Source: Avena insularis
Lineage: Eukaryota > Streptophyta > Magnoliopsida > Poales > Poaceae
Assembly (NCBI GenBank): GCA_023614405.1
Contig: JAJUPC010000237.1
Location: 372,001-436,000, forward strand
DNA: 64,000 bases
Direction of reading: 5' to 3'
Below, one piece after another: positions 1-13,652 of this stretch (its first letter is position 1; every line of letters begins with the position of its first letter). The translations under genes and the position numbers were made by a program. The notes under the pieces were generated by a model. It did not search any database. It had not been told where the DNA came from and saw only the letters and a list, made by a program, of their open reading frames with translations.

Positions 1-1965
1 AATAGTAAAGCACTTCAAAAAAACTATTTTTGGGGTAGGAGGATAGGGAATATATTACAAGCCACAAATGTTCCTAGGTTTGAAAAAATAATTTGTGGAA
101 AAAACAAACCTTCTTTAATAAGAGTAGTTTTGACGTTTTTGTAAAAGAAAAAGAATTAATTATTTCGGGCCAAAATAATTATGGAAAAGCATTTATTAAA
201 ATTTTATCTCCAAGGTAGATCATGGCCACATAGAATCTACCATTTGCACACCTTAGGTTTTGAATATCAACACTTGATTTAAAAAACAATAAATAAAAGA
301 GGAAAACAGATCTTGTGGTAAGACATTGCCAAGGGTGCAAGATCAAGTTTGAGAAGAAAGTTGCAATCTTACCAAGGCTCAAGAAAGTTGATAGGGTTGT
401 AGAGTACGTTGTATATATGAGATCCAAGCTTTGATTTGATCCAGATTAGGCTTGAGGGCTTCGAAAACATCTCCCAAATATTCGATCTTTTAATGCTGCC
501 AAAACAAAACATCATTTTACTTTCAAAACCATGTTCGTTTAAGAAGCTCAAGGCTCCAATTGGCACAAGGAGAGTATGAGATGATAGATTAATTTGAGTA
601 GATCACAACCATGCAAAAGTTTGTTCTAGAAAAGGTAAGATGGCGTTGGGAGCTTTTGCCAAAGTTGGCATCTTGATAAACAGGGCAGAAATCGATTATT
701 TTCTTGACTACGAAACCACCAGGGATAAGTGGGTCCAATTATGATCTACTTAAGGGAAAGAGTGCAGGTTGCAAGTACACATGATGATGTGAAATATGGT
801 CCAAGTGCATTTCCAAACAGTTCCATGGATTAATATATATAGAGACTCAAAGAGGGGATCCTGATACAGATTTAGACTTTGTCAATTTTTGTCTGTTTTA
901 GGGTTTTTGACTAGTGTTCAAGATCTAGTGGTTTTGGTGGGATGCAAGGATCCATACTCATCACCTAGTGGATGACGTTGAAGTGTAGATTGTGTAGAAG
1001 GGATTTATGCCTAGAGGTTATCTCTATTGAATTGGAAACTATTAAAAAGAATTAAATCAAAGCTGATCTTGTTGTGGAATTAGATGGTCAATTTAATGTC
1101 TAGAGATCATCACAAGCTTAACATTCTTGGTAGAAGGGTTCCTCGATCAAAAGTAACTATAGATTATGGTAGATTACATCACAAGGATGAGTATAGTGTG
1201 GGTACATTTCCTAGGGGTCAAGATTAAGGGTATTAGTTGGTGATCAAAAGGGTGAACCTGATAACAATGGGAAGATAGTATTCCCACAAGAATTCTGATG
1301 ATTTCATCTCAGGAGTTGTAAAATTTGCATTCTGAGTTTGATTTAGTTACTACAGGGTGAGCTCCTTTGAGTAGCTCATACTAACTCCTTATCAAACAAG
1401 AAAAGACAAATCCGGCTTAGGACAACAGATCAAGGAAATTCATACAAACATCTCAAGAGGACAACCACCACGCACAAGCATTACTTAAGGTCTAAGGAAG
1501 AGAAGTTTTGAAAGGTTCGTGTTTTGAATATGGTCGGAGTCCCTTGCCACTTCTACCAAGAGTGGGAAACAAATAGCTTTATAAAATATTTTGGAAAGGC
1601 TAGAGTTAAGGATATTTTGAAGGTTCTATCTTGAAAACATAGGGAGATGGTATCATATAGATCTCCATAATTTTTACAATATAAGATAAGAAAACATTTG
1701 TCGTTGCATAGGCATCTTGTATCTGGTTTTGAAAAGTCAGAACATTTGAGAATATGTAAAGTAAGCCAAGACTTTGGTCTTTGGTTAAATAGAGGTGGTA
1801 AACCTTGAATAGGATAGAGAAGTATCTTGATTACAACACAAGAACAAACTAAGGTAGAGTAATCAACACACACCTATTACACAACTAAGCAAGAATTTTT
1901 TTTGTTCTCCCTAATTTATGAACTTTGGGACACGTAATCAGGGTTACTGAAAGTGGGGTGTTACA
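1..1965 (-). mobile_element. Family-A LARD copy A1, 3' LTR (partial, runs off left edge)
   Basis: Read on the minus strand, this begins at 1965 with TGTAACACCCCACTTTCAG, directly after a polypurine tract, which is how a 3' LTR starts. Nearly the whole stretch is matched in inverted orientation by 7620-9590, including the motif around 1790-1830 (accaaagtcttggct on the minus strand) and the AT-rich stretch at 1-190. The other end lies outside the window. All reading frames are short; none looks like a gene. Confidence 0.8.
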
Positions 1966-1982
1966 TATCTCCCCCCTTAAAT
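1966..1982 (-). other. Polypurine tract of A1
   Basis: On the minus strand this reads tttaaggggggagata, a purine run ending immediately before the LTR start TGTAACACC. The same arrangement is found at 42219-42230 in copy A2. Confidence 0.75.
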
Positions 1983-4367
1983 AAATCTCGTTCCGAGATT
2001 TCAGAGGATAGTGCTAGGGGTTTCTAGTGAACTAGCTCGTGCACTTCGTATTTGGATGTGGTTTCCTCGCTGATAGAGTTGCAGTTCCGACATCTTGGAT
2101 GCATGCAGGGTTGGAAAAGCTTTAGACCTGGTTGTGAAGATTGGTCGTCTTCTCTTTTTTACTTGGTATCTCGAGGGTTGAGGCTTGATGAATGACATCT
2201 GATTGGAATTTTCTATCGTTTCTAGAGGGGTCAACGACTCTTCCTTTGAGTAATATGCATCCTAACAACAAGCTAGAGGTAGAAACTATTGTGATCGCTT
2301 CTAGAGGAGGGTTACTCTACTATAGTGGGAAGACGCAGTCTTGCCCCCTTAAGTTTATACTAAGGGTGCTTGAAGAAGATGCAGACCTTCTTTCTTGGAG
2401 TCGTAGGATGATGTAGGAAGGATGTCACAAACTTTCTGTCCAGAGTTGAAATCTGCAGATAACATCGTGCATGCTATGTTTTATGAGGCTCATGTACTAC
2501 TTATGTTCATTAGTAGCTGATCCGAGTGGTTAACTCAGAAGTTTCCAACAGGTTAAATATGAGCGGGTTAGTGAATCGATGGACCTTCTTATTGGTCTTT
2601 AGCTTAAAAAGTAGATGGGTGGCTTCGTAAAACCTTCTTTAATTGTAGATCTTTGTGCCGCTGCATACAAGTGGGAGAGTAGTATTGTCAACTTCAGGTT
2701 TCTTTCCTTGTCCATTCTGAGCTTCTCGGGTACATTGGGAGTTGACTAGACATCCATCCTTGCTGACGAGGTCAATCTTCTGTTATTTTTGCAACTGGTG
2801 TCTCAAGGGTTAGATCGAAACTTCTGGCAACACATTTCGGGGAAAACACATGCAGCTTCCTAAGGCTACTAGAGAAATTACTTTGTTGAGGTTTCTTGAG
2901 AGGGGTATCACATTCGGGCAAGGTTTAGGGGCTAAAACTTCCTGATGTAATGTCCAGGGGAGGTTTTACCTGGGATGAAAGAGGAACATGCAGTGTTCTC
3001 ACCTTGAAATCATACTAGGGGTTAATTTGCCGATGTCTAGATATTTCGTCTTGAATGGATGTCTGGGTGCTATAGGAATGTTGTAAATCTTCAATCTTGA
3101 GTCGAGACCTTTGAAAAAAAGCCTTTTCGCCAGTACCTTTTTAGGAGTAGTGTTCTTAAGATACATTAAAGTTGTTAGCTCTAAGCATGTTAGTCATTTA
3201 CGATTCTCCTTGCTTGCCTTCAGTCGAGGTGGAGATAGAAGGTTTCAGAACGACTATCTTCAGTTGTTTTCTTTGCGTTTCTTAAGCTCAGTTGAAGAGT
3301 AGACTCGTTGTCTTCATGCCTTCATGTTTCCAGCAGGTAGATCTTGTTGTCTTATTTTCAGAAACTTCCCCTCAAGATAGAGACAGGGAGGGCGATTAAT
3401 GTAGTTAGTATTTTGGAATCATCGGGAACCCTATTAAACATAATGTTAGTGGAGTCTGGTCTTCACTTCCTGTCGGGTTTTCTCATTGATGGTATTGATC
3501 CTTCGGTAGTAGACTTTCAGCTTCAATGGGACTCTTCATATTGTTGGCATCTTAAATTGGCTTGTCTAATGAACTTGAGAAGTGAACTAAAGAATTACTC
3601 CTGTCTTGTCATCCTACTGATGTGAGGTCTGCAAGCATCTTTAATCTTGATGATGTAACTCTTTGGAGTCTTGAGATCTTTTCTTCCTAGTTGTGTCTGG
3701 TTCAATTCTTTAGGTGAGTAGGGTGGTCTTGCTAGCGACAACTGATGTTGGGAAGCATCCTAGAGGGGAGGGAACAACATCCTAAGAGAGTTTCCTAGAT
3801 TGTGTATCGATCCCAAAATGCATTTGACTAAGGTCGATAAAGTCACGACACCCATATAAGGTGAATAGAGAGATGTGGTCGCAATACTCTTCCCAACATA
3901 GAAACGCAAACAACACACATCAAGCAACACATTATGCACTTAGGCGAGACAGCCTACATTAGAGAACAAGGACTAAACTACTTGCCATATAGGGAATCTT
4001 ATCTTAGGACTATCTATCCTATGTATCAATGTTATTGTGATCACGGTATCACTCAATTCTTTGGGTGCTGAGGATTCCGTTGATAGGGCGATCTTGTAGT
4101 CACCTTTGGTTTACTTGTACTTGCTTCTATTCATCTTGTTATCAATGTATTCACCTGGTTCTGTGTCCTAGTTAGTTTTAAATCCATATGTTTCAAAGTG
4201 GATGAGATATAGAAGGAACCATTTTTAAATATCTTAAAGTAGGAGTGGGTAAGAAGTAGAATCTTTCGAAAATCTTTGAGAAAATAGATATCGAAAACCC
4301 GTATTTTCAAAGTAATTGTGTTTCCTCTCTAATGACCATTCTAACTAAGGTTTCCTACAGTTAGGTT
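1983..4367 (-). mobile_element. Non-coding internal domain of A1
   Basis: This 2.4 kb stretch lies between PPT and PBS and has no ORF over about 93 codons and no gag, protease, RT or integrase motif. Read on the minus strand from the PBS it aligns with the A2 internal domain (39973-42218): both share GTATCAGAGCC, then an AACC-TTAGTTAG block, then an AATCCTCA block roughly 270 bases in. The internal domain is therefore conserved without protein coding, the hallmark of a non-autonomous LARD-type element. Confidence 0.75.
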
Positions 4368-4380
4368 GGCTCTGATACCA
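4368..4380 (-). other. Primer-binding site of A1 (initiator Met tRNA)
   Basis: The plus strand reads GGCTCTGATACCA, the complement of TGGTATCAGAGCC, the standard plant PBS matching the 3' end of initiator-Met tRNA. It lies four bases from the LTR end at 4385, the same four-base spacing as in A2. Confidence 0.9.
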
Positions 4381-4384
4381 GGTC

Positions 4385-7300
4385 TATGGGGCCCCCATAT
4401 TAGCCTTCTGAGAATCCCCTATGCATTCGACCACAACCCCAAGAGTAGTGTGTCATGGAGCATAATCGACAGTTATCAAAGTAAACATCCATTACATAAA
4501 TGGTTACATGTCATACCTCAATGCCATTATGGTTGTACCTTACATAAGCCTTGATGGGCTAATTAACATCAATCCTTAGCAACATAACTTCATCGAAGAA
4601 TCAAGCCCGAGTCACGCCTTAAACCTACATGCACCTGACTTGGAGAACATCCTAGCTCGCATAGTCATCAACTTCACCTTCTTCTTCACCTTTAGTATTA
4701 TCGAAAAGTCTAACCAAGTAAATAGCCAGGGACAATGCCAGTGAGTATGGTTGCATGTATTGAGAAACCACCATAAGAGGATAACAACAACAGGGTATAC
4801 ATCAAGGATGTATAAGGAAGTTGGCTCCACCTAAGACTGGTTTCTTTGTAAAACATATATCCATACCTTTGTTGAAAATCATTTGAAAACAAGTTTCTCT
4901 TTGTAAAACTTCTTGGGCGGGTTGTAATCTTTTGAGACGTGACCTTCTCAAGGTCTAAACGTAAAGCCTTCAGGGTCATCTCAGGACCCACACATCTCCA
5001 TTTACGGTCATCTCATCAGTGAAACCCTTTTGTTCTCTGAAAACTATTTTTAAAAGAAAACCCGTCACAAGATAGGCAATTGCCATCCCAACCATCCATG
5101 ACCGCAGACACAACTATCTGAATAGGTTTACACTCTACAGAGGATGTACACTTTACCCAAAAAATCCGATTACCCAACCCTGACCACTCTCGGTTCACCA
5201 TACATAGGTATGATGGGGTCGGATAATCGATCACAACCTTCCCCTTGTCTAGACTAATATGGGGCACACCCTACAAGTTTTTCCTCCCAACACCAGGGTG
5301 GAGGGTACCACTGACCAACCGGAGCGCATTTTTCACTCCATCTTGAGTGTGCAGTTTCAATGCAAGGATCATAGTATCATCTAGCTGTAGGAATCTATAG
5401 TGTAAATTTTCCCCAATCCTATTAGGATCTTAGATGGGAAAGTCCCAACTTTTGAGGAGACCTTTTGTGTAAACCCCATAGAGTTGTGAGACGACCATAC
5501 CAAGCTAGGCAAGGTTCCAACTATGCCTTGTCCCATACCAGGGTAATTGTGGTTGCACGGATTAGTTGTCTGGAGACATGCTTAGTGATCATGTGCCATT
5601 TTAAAACACTTTCCTTAAACCTCCATCCTCCTTTTTTAAAACTTGATAACATCTTTATTTTGAAGAACCCCTTTGCTCGTGAAGGACAACCTTCCCAAGG
5701 TTGTTCAAAACTCTTTTGAATTTTTTTGCTTTTAAACTTCCCAACCCAAGATTTTAATCATTTGGAAGTAAGGATTTGGGGAAACGAGATGCTAATCAAC
5801 AAGCGCACTTTCTAAAGAATTAATGGGTGGTTACAACGGGGTTCACCTACATCATACTATACCAAGGCTCTATACTAAGGCTTGGAGAAGCCAAGCTATG
5901 GACACGAGGAATAGACGATAGTAAAAAGTGGTGCATAGTAATATATAACATGTATGAAGATAGAAAATGAAATAGGTTTAGGAATGGTGTCTTGCATGTG
6001 GTTAGCATATGTCCCTGGACTTATTCTTTGATAAACAATAATAATAAAATGCCCTTTCTCCTTGAAGTGATATAATCACAACTATCCTCGTCACAGAGCA
6101 CACATACAATAAGCAAAATACCACCATCAACATAAGGCTTATAGGTACTATTACAATGATGCATCAAACAATACAAGAATCACAACCATTCAATAGGTAA
6201 TGATATTTTTAGTTCAGATACATTTTAAATGTGCCATTTACATTTTTAGATCATTACTTATGAGTTATTTAGCAAACACTCCTCCAATAAGGAGTTTTAT
6301 GCCATGGACAAGTTTTGTACAGTACCAACATGAAAGTGTGGTACTAGTAGGTAGGAATTGATATAAAAAATCCACCAAAAGTGGTTTCGCCCTTTTATCA
6401 ATTTTATTTATTTACTTATGAATTTTCTAGTGGAATTAACCCTTGTTTTGGTAGTTAGTTCACTAGAAAATATTGGTAAGTCAAATAAATATTTTCTATT
6501 TAGTTTATGAGGGTACTTGTGTACTGGTTCACTGGGAGTTGGTTTCACTTCAAAGTAATTACCTAAATGTCCTTGGGAAATTTACAAAGTCATTACTTCA
6601 AGTAGTTTGTCATTTTCACAAGATTTATTCCACAAATCCTTTTGGTACGAAACCAAGGACATAGTATAGGAATCACTGACACCTTTCTGTAGAATTTGGA
6701 TTCACAATTGTTAGAGTGTTAGAACTCTTGTTATGATTTACTGAGTAAATTAATTACATGTAGTAGTGTTTAATTCACGAAAATCTCTTTATAAGTCAAA
6801 AAAATATTTCCTCTTAGGGTTTGATGGACCATTGAGTCCATGACCACTGAGAGTTGGAATTAACTCAAAAATATTGTATAATTTGTGCTGGAGAAAATTC
6901 CATGTTAAGATCTGAGTTATCTTTTTATTTTTACTACAGTAGATTTTATGAATCCGTTTGACATGAGACCAAAGCCAGATGAAAGGGGTCTAGAATATCT
7001 TTTCCTAGAAATTAGATTTATACATTTGATTCCTAAATCTCCATGGGTTAATTATTTAGTGAAAAAGACATTTTCTTAAGATTAAATCACCCAAAATTAT
7101 ACACTCTAAATTTGAGGATTGGCCTTATCCATTGGATAGTTCTGGTGATGCCTCTTAAGTGAGTGTACATAGACTATATTCCAATGGCTGTGCTTGTGCT
7201 TTCTTCCTAGCAAACAAGATCATTATCACACATGATATATTGGTTCTAACTATTAAGGCTACTCCTAATATTCTACCATTTCCTCTAATTATTATTCTAC

Positions 7301-7619
7301 CCATCCTAAAAGTTTCTAAGCTAAAACATTTGTAGTATGATAGGATTGCTTGATGAAGATATGTAGTAGCTTATCCTTCTTCTTCCTCTAGCCCTTCAAG
7401 TGTTCTTCAAGTTCCTCTTCCTCTTCCTTCTTCTTCCTGCTCACATATCTTTCTCTAAACCAGTGTGTGTGTATGTTTTTAGTCTGAGAATTACTAGTGA
7501 GTTGTGAGCTTTGGGGCCTCAGATGGTCCTCTATTTATAGTGTTCCTAAATGGCTCTGGTGTGGAAGCATATGCCATGCATTTAGGCGATTCAACTTCTT
7601 GTGTATGTGTGAAACCGCC
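4385..7619 (-). mobile_element. 5' LTR of A1, 3' portion only
   Basis: Minus-strand LTR whose terminal CA has decayed to TA at 4385. Its last ~1.7 kb matches the LTR ends at 39640-39955, 58850-59154 and (same orientation) 61539-63350: shared blocks include the AAATAGCCAGGGACAATGCC region near 4725, the ACTCTACAGAGG block near 5130 and the GTCCCTGGACTT block near 6015. The 6400-7340 part is AT-rich like 56280-57500. Its true 5' part is not present; at 7620 an oppositely oriented LTR begins. No gene seen. Confidence 0.65.
7481..7619. other. Junction zone between inverted LTRs
   Basis: Unassigned sequence between the A1 5' LTR and the start of A5. On the minus strand it holds a TATA-like cactataaataga (about 7532-7545) followed by purine-rich GAA/GAG runs at 7375-7440, so it may be the promoter and leader part of the A1 LTR. 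No homologous copy is visible elsewhere in the window. Confidence 0.35.
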
Positions 7620-10345
7620 TATAACACTGCACTTTTAGTAACCCTAATTATGTGTCCGAAAGTGCAAAAATTAGGGGGAACAAAAACTTTTTTTGTTTGT
7701 TGTGTAACAATTGTAAGTTTATTGCTCTGCCTTAGTTTGTGCTTGTGGTGTAAGCAAGATACTTCTCTATCCTCTTCAGGGTTTACCAAAGATATTTAAC
7801 CAAAGACCAAGTCTTGGCTTAGTTTACATATTCTCAAATATTCTGACTTTTCAAAACCTTAGCCAAGATACCTTTGCAACAACAAATGTTTTCTTACCTC
7901 ATATCGAAAAAACTATGGATATCTATATGATACCATGTCCCGATGTTTTCAATACAGAATCTTCCAATTATCTTTATCTCTAGTCTTTCCAAAAAAATAT
8001 AAAAGTATTTTTCCCACTGTTACTAGAAGTGCCAAGCGATTCCCACCTTCTTCAAAACAGAAAAAATTCAAAACTTTTCTTTCTTAGACCTTAAGTAATG
8101 CATGTGTGTGCTGGTAGTCCTCTTGATATGCTTGTATGAATTGCCTTGATCTGTTGTCCTAAGCCAAGTTAGTCTTGACCTGTTTGATTAGGAGTTAGCA
8201 TGAGCTACTCTAGGAGCTCACCCTGTAGTAACTAAAATAACCCCACAATGCAACATTTGCAACTCTTGAGATGAAATCATCAAAATTCTTGTCGGAAGAC
8301 AATCTTCACTTGGTTATGAGGTTCACCCTTTTTTTAGCTCCAACTAATACCCTTACTCTTGATCCCTAGGCAATGTACCCACACTATACTCATCATTGTG
8401 ACGTACTATACCATCATCTATGGTTACTTTTGACAAAGGAACCTTCTACCAATATTTCCAAGGTTGTCTTGATCTCTAGTCATTAAATTGACCAAGATCA
8501 GTTTTGAGTTAATTATTTTTAGTAGTCTCTAATTCAATGCAGAACAACTCTAGGCATGAATCCCTTCTACTCAATCTACACTTCAACCTCGTCCACTTGG
8601 TGATGAGTATGGAACCTTGCATCCCACCAAAACCACTAGATCTTGTACACTAGTAAAAAACACTAAAATAGACAAAAAATGACTAAGTCTGGATCTGTTA
8701 TCAGGATCCCCTCTTCGAGTCTGTGTCTATATTAATCCATGGACCTTTTTGGAAAATGCACTTGGACCAAATTGCACACCATCATGTGAACTTGCAAGAT
8801 AAACACTTTCTCTTAACTATATTATTCTTGGACCCACTTATCCCTTGTGGTTTTGTAGTCAAGAAAATAATCAGTTTCTACCAAGTATATCATGATGCCA
8901 ACTTTGGCAGAAGCTCCCAACTCCATCTCACCTTTTCTATATCAAATTTTGCATGGTTGCGATCTACTCAAACTAATCTACCATCCCATACTCTCCTTGT
9001 GCAAATTAGAGCCTTAAGCTTCTTAAACCAACATGTTTTTAAGGTAAAATGATGTTCTGTTTTGGGAGCGTTAAAATATTCAATCTTTGACAGATGTTTC
9101 CAATCCCTCAAGCTTGATCAAGATCAAGTCAAAGAGTGGATATAATCTATACAAATTACTCTAAAACTCCATCAACTTGATTGAGTCTTGGGAAGCTTGC
9201 AACCCTCTTCTCGAACTTGATCTTGCACCCTTGACAATGTTTTACCACAAGATCCTTTTTCCTCTTTTATTTCTTGTTGATATTCAAAACCCAAGGTGTG
9301 AAAATGCTAGCTACATTATGTGACCATCACCTACCCTGGAGATAAAAATTTAATAAATGCTTTTCCATAATTATTTTGGCCCACAACGATTTGTTTCATT
9401 TCTTTTACAAAAACTTCAAAACTCCTCTTATTGAAGAAGGTTTGTTTTTCTACAAAACAGTTTTTAAACTCTAGTAACATTTGAGGCCTATATTATATTT
9501 CCTATCTTTATACCCCAAAATAAAATATTTTTGAAGTGCTTTACTATTTCTTTTTTCCTATTTTCTTAAATGGCAAAACGGATAAAACTAATGTTTTAAT
9601 TAAGTTTCTTCTCCAATAAATTTTGGGAAAAATCTCTAAAGGGTGATATGGTATTTGGCACCATCTCACACCAAAATCCCACCTAGCTCAAGTTCAAATT
9701 TTCAAAATAAAACCCTAAAAGCTTATTTTGGACTTCTTGGAAATAATGCCAAAGTCCATCTTAAACAGTTGGAAAATTCTGAAATAAACACTCTAGGTGT
9801 TTCTTGACTCATCCAGTAATGCCATTTCCCCATCATGTCATGTTCAAAATTTTGGAGAGATTGATATGATCCAACTTCTAGTGAATTTTGTCACTTCACC
9901 AAAACCATCAAAGCAAATCCTCTAAATTTTTGTGCAAGATCCTCCCTTGTGTGTGCCTCATCTAGTACCACATAAACCTCACCTCTGAACCCATTCACTT
10001 TGCCAATTGTCAATTAGTGTTTCAAATAGTACCAAATCCAAGTTGGAATTCATCCTTTTATGCATGATCACTTCTATCCAAGTGAGGCCTACTGCCAAGC
10101 CCAAACCACTCCATTGATCCCAACCGAACCCACCATGCTCTGGTCAAAATGGTACTGTAGCTGGCACTGTACCTTTTGTCCTGTAGCACTTGGAGGAAGG
10201 AGGAGAGTGATGTTTAGCCATCAACGCATATCTTGCAAAATATTCACCACCAAGGAACCAGCCACCTCTCTAACCTTTCTAGGACCCACACCCCACCTCT
10301 CCACCATCCTCCTTGCCCAACCAGCACCCTTGGCACCCTTCCAGG
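7620..10345 (+). mobile_element. Family-A LTR copy A5, left part
   Basis: Starts TATAACACTGCACTTTTAG, equivalent to the LTR starts at 1965 (minus) and 42233 (plus). Along its length it mirrors 1-1965, and further on matches 37720-38900 (for example the CAAGAAAATAAT block at 8861 against 37802, and the AAATATTTTTGAAG block at 9524 against 38477). It has no visible PPT or PBS, so it is a solo or truncated LTR. It is cut at 10345 by insertion of element C and resumes after 15231. Confidence 0.75.
10341..10345. repeat. Target-site duplication of element C, left
   Basis: CCAGG immediately before the element; the identical five bases follow it at 15232-15236. Confidence 0.9.
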
Positions 10346-10852
10346 TGTAGCGTCCCCAACCTTTAATAAGATTGAGTCCCCTGTGTTTACAATGCTAGTC
10401 CCTGGATCAATAGCTAGCATCCACAGTTTAGATGTAGTATCAAGAAACAAAGGTCATAATATAACTTTATAACCAGGAATAACATAGTTTTATTACATCA
10501 ATACATAGCTCATTAGGCTATTACATTACATTGCAATGGAATAACTATAGTCATGGGTCCTTCATCTTCAAAGTGCCACAGGCAGATGTTGGTTGTAGAC
10601 TTTGTAATCCTAATCAATCAATCTTCACTAAAATCAATCAAACCTGCAACATCATAAGTTACAGCCACAAGGGTCAATACATTTGAATTGTATTGGCAAG
10701 TGATACTTTGGTAGTATAGTGGAGTCTATCATCTATATGCATTTTGGCTAAGTGGAGTTGAGGCTTGCATTGCTCAAAATAGATTTTTCCTATCATTTTG
10801 AAAATACTAAGTTTTTGTTTGGCAAAAACTTTCCAAGACATCTACTAATCAA

Positions 10853-10985
10853 AGACTGGAGATCCACTCAGGGCATCTACCAATCAAAGACTGAAGATTT
10901 GCTTGGAAAAAACAATTTTCCTCAATCAATGATTTCAAGATCCTTGTACCAAGCCATCTCTCCATCAAAGATTGAAGAATTTCAC
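10853..10985. repeat. Short direct repeats in element C
   Basis: The phrase catcta-c-aatcaaagactg occurs twice about 40 bases apart (near 10848 and 10888), with a weaker third copy (ccatcaaagattgaag) near 10962. Likely replication-slippage duplications. Confidence 0.55.
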
Positions 10986-11914
10986 ACAACCCTTGTTCAC
11001 CCACAAATTTTATTTAGAAATTGGAGTGATGAGATTCTTGATTGCTTCCATGTCTTGATGCTCAAATTGTCCTTTTCCAGGGACATGGCTAAGTACTTAG
11101 GTTTTACACTCTGCAGAGGTGGTGCACTTTACCCACAAGACTTGGTTTCCCAAGACAAAATCTTTCAGAAGCTTTCCCTTAGACCAACATGGACGCGTTC
11201 CAACCTATCAAACACTACCACCCACTGTCCATGTGGCTAAGTTCTTGCAACCTATATGATCATGGCAGAGCCCATATTGCCAAGTGGTTGCACTTGAAGC
11301 TTCTCAACATTTGACATCTCAAATCTCTTTGTTTCCTGGGTGGCAATCCACAAGTGAGATACACAAGGTAAACCATAAACATGGGCCTTGTGAACCACTC
11401 AACCAAAAACCACCAAGCAATTACCATTCCACCCAGGAGATTCATTTACTTAGTTGTTTTATTTAAACAAAACACAAGTCCTTAGACTTGGAGATTTTCA
11501 TAGCATGAATATATATCCCACCCAGGTTTTCTATTAGCTAGGCCAAGCTTGATAGTAATAGGATTCTTAACTTAGGAAAATCCTACTAAGGATTTATCTA
11601 CTAGGTTTTCCTATAGTAAGATCTATACTTAGCAAAATAAAAACCATGCAAGTTTTACTTGGCAAAAACACTAATGCATAATGAAAATAATGGGATAGAT
11701 AGTATGAAGTATCACTTGCCTTTTTGGTAGAGGGTATAGGTTTACTCCTTGATCTTGCTAGTCTCACTCTTCTCTAACTTCACTACAAGTCAATCAAGCA
11801 AACACAAACTCAATCCACCAATCAAACAAAACAACACACATAAAATAACAAAGTCAAGGCAATGCATGTAAGCATGCAAAGGATGGTTCTAATTGTAAAG
11901 GTGGTCTTCACTAG

Positions 11915-12045
11915 GCTTCTAACTTTGTAAGTTCCAAATTGGTCATTTACCAAAATGGCAAAGTCATTTGCAAAGAGGGTCTCTATTAGATTCCTAAACT
12001 TTGTAAGATCCAAATTGGTCATTTACCAAAGTGGCAAAGTTCAAG
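11915..12045. repeat. ~78-bp tandem duplication in element C
   Basis: A segment containing ccaaattggtcatttaccaa followed by ATGGCAAAG is present near 11933 and again near 12010, with a degraded third trace (tattggtcattttgtgaag) near 12122. Confidence 0.65.
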
Positions 12046-13644
12046 TAATACATGCAAGCATGCCAAGCTTTGATTTGTTTGAAAAAGGGGTTCCTAATGG
12101 GTCATAGACATTTGGGCACACCTATTGGTCATTTTGTGAAGTGGCTAAGTCATTTGCAAAAGGTTTCACTATAAAACCATTTGCAAAACAAAGTGTCATC
12201 CTATGTGGTGTAGAAACATTTCTACTAGGTTATTAACCTATAGGTTTCACCAAATGAGTTGCTATTGAAAAACTTGGTGTTTTGGGTCAGTAGGTTTGGT
12301 TCAAAACATTTTCTCAAAGTTTTCTTTATGAAAGCATTTTCATAAACAAAACAATGGTTTTAGTTAGCTAGAAATGGACTAAACTAATTAATCCATCCTA
12401 TTCTTTTCCAAATTCACTTTCCAAACTATGGGTTGGTTCCTAGGGTCAGTAAGGTCACAACAAACTAAATTGCAAAGGTTTTAACCTAAATATCATTTTT
12501 AAATGATTTTTCTAATGTTAGCAAGCACACAAAAGAATATACAAAATCAAACAAGCTAACAAATACTATTTGCTAAACTAAGGGCAGGGTTGGTTAGAGC
12601 TTGTCTTGCTGAATCCAACGACATCAAATTTGTAAAATTTGGACGTGAGGATCAAAAGATACAAGGGTTTGAAAATGGCAAAAGTTTCTGTTTTCAAATC
12701 CTGTTTTAAACCTAACAGGCGACACGCGGCGTGATATCATTGGTCGATACCGGTTCGGCCGGATCGTGGCTGTGGAGCGTTGGATCTAATCTAATCGTGC
12801 GGTCCAGAGAGCGTACCTATTCGCGTGTAAGTGGTTCTATCGTACTCGTCCGATCTGGATCGAACGGCTGTCATCGCATTGACCAGAAGCTGGCGGCGCT
12901 GCTGTGGCTACCGGCGGCGGAGCGGTCGGTCGACGACGGAGGCGACGCTACAGGAGGTGAGGGAGAAGGAGGGGTTGCTCACCGGGCTCAGGGGATCACG
13001 GCGAAGCTCAACTCGCTTGCAGTTTGTCGAGGCGCCGTAATCGCCGATTCCTCGCCGGAGTAGAGATCAACGTCGGGCGGCTCTGTCCACGGTCGAAGAC
13101 GGTGCTGTGGATCACGAGAAGACAAACGGAGGTCTGGGTTAGTCGCAGGAGATCTCGGCGGAGCTGTGGGTGTGAACGAGAGGGCTCGGGGCGGTCGAGG
13201 CTTACCGGGAAACGTTGCCGGAGAAGAAGCAGACACGGCGGCGCTCTGTGCTTGTCGGAGTCGTCGCCACAGATCGCCCTAAGGCAAAACAAAGGCACTG
13301 TAAGATGCGGTTGATCATGGGGTTCACGTGAGCATGATCGAGAGATGCTGGGGCGGACGGAATTCACCTGGAAAGCTCGCCGGAGAAACGGCAGACGGCG
13401 GTGTGGTGCTGTGGTCGTCGTTGTTGAGGCTCTGGGGTACCCGCGGATGAATGGGTGGTATGGATAGATGCGTCTGGATGCGTGGAGTAAGGGTGCTAGG
13501 TCGGCGAGGTAAGGGGAGGTCTGGTTTCGCCGGAATTGCTCGGAGACGGTGGTCGGAGCTGCGGCGGTACAGAGAGAAATGGAGGCAGCCTAGGGGCAGA
13601 GGGGAGGCGATGTCTGTGGGAAATGACAGAGGAGAGGGAGGCGG

Positions 13645-13652
13645 TTAAATAG
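13645..13652 (-). promoter_or_regulatory. Candidate TATA box of LTR C
   Basis: On the minus strand the sequence is gcctATTTAAccgcc, followed by a C/T-rich, CpG-rich leader and then a splice-donor-like CCAG|GTGAATT near 13370. The layout resembles a plant promoter with a 5' UTR and is the likely transcription start region of this LTR. Inferred from composition only. Confidence 0.45.

Noticed and set aside
10752..11240. 162-codon ORF in element C
   Set aside because: No recognisable domain; it lies within an LTR containing short duplicated phrases.
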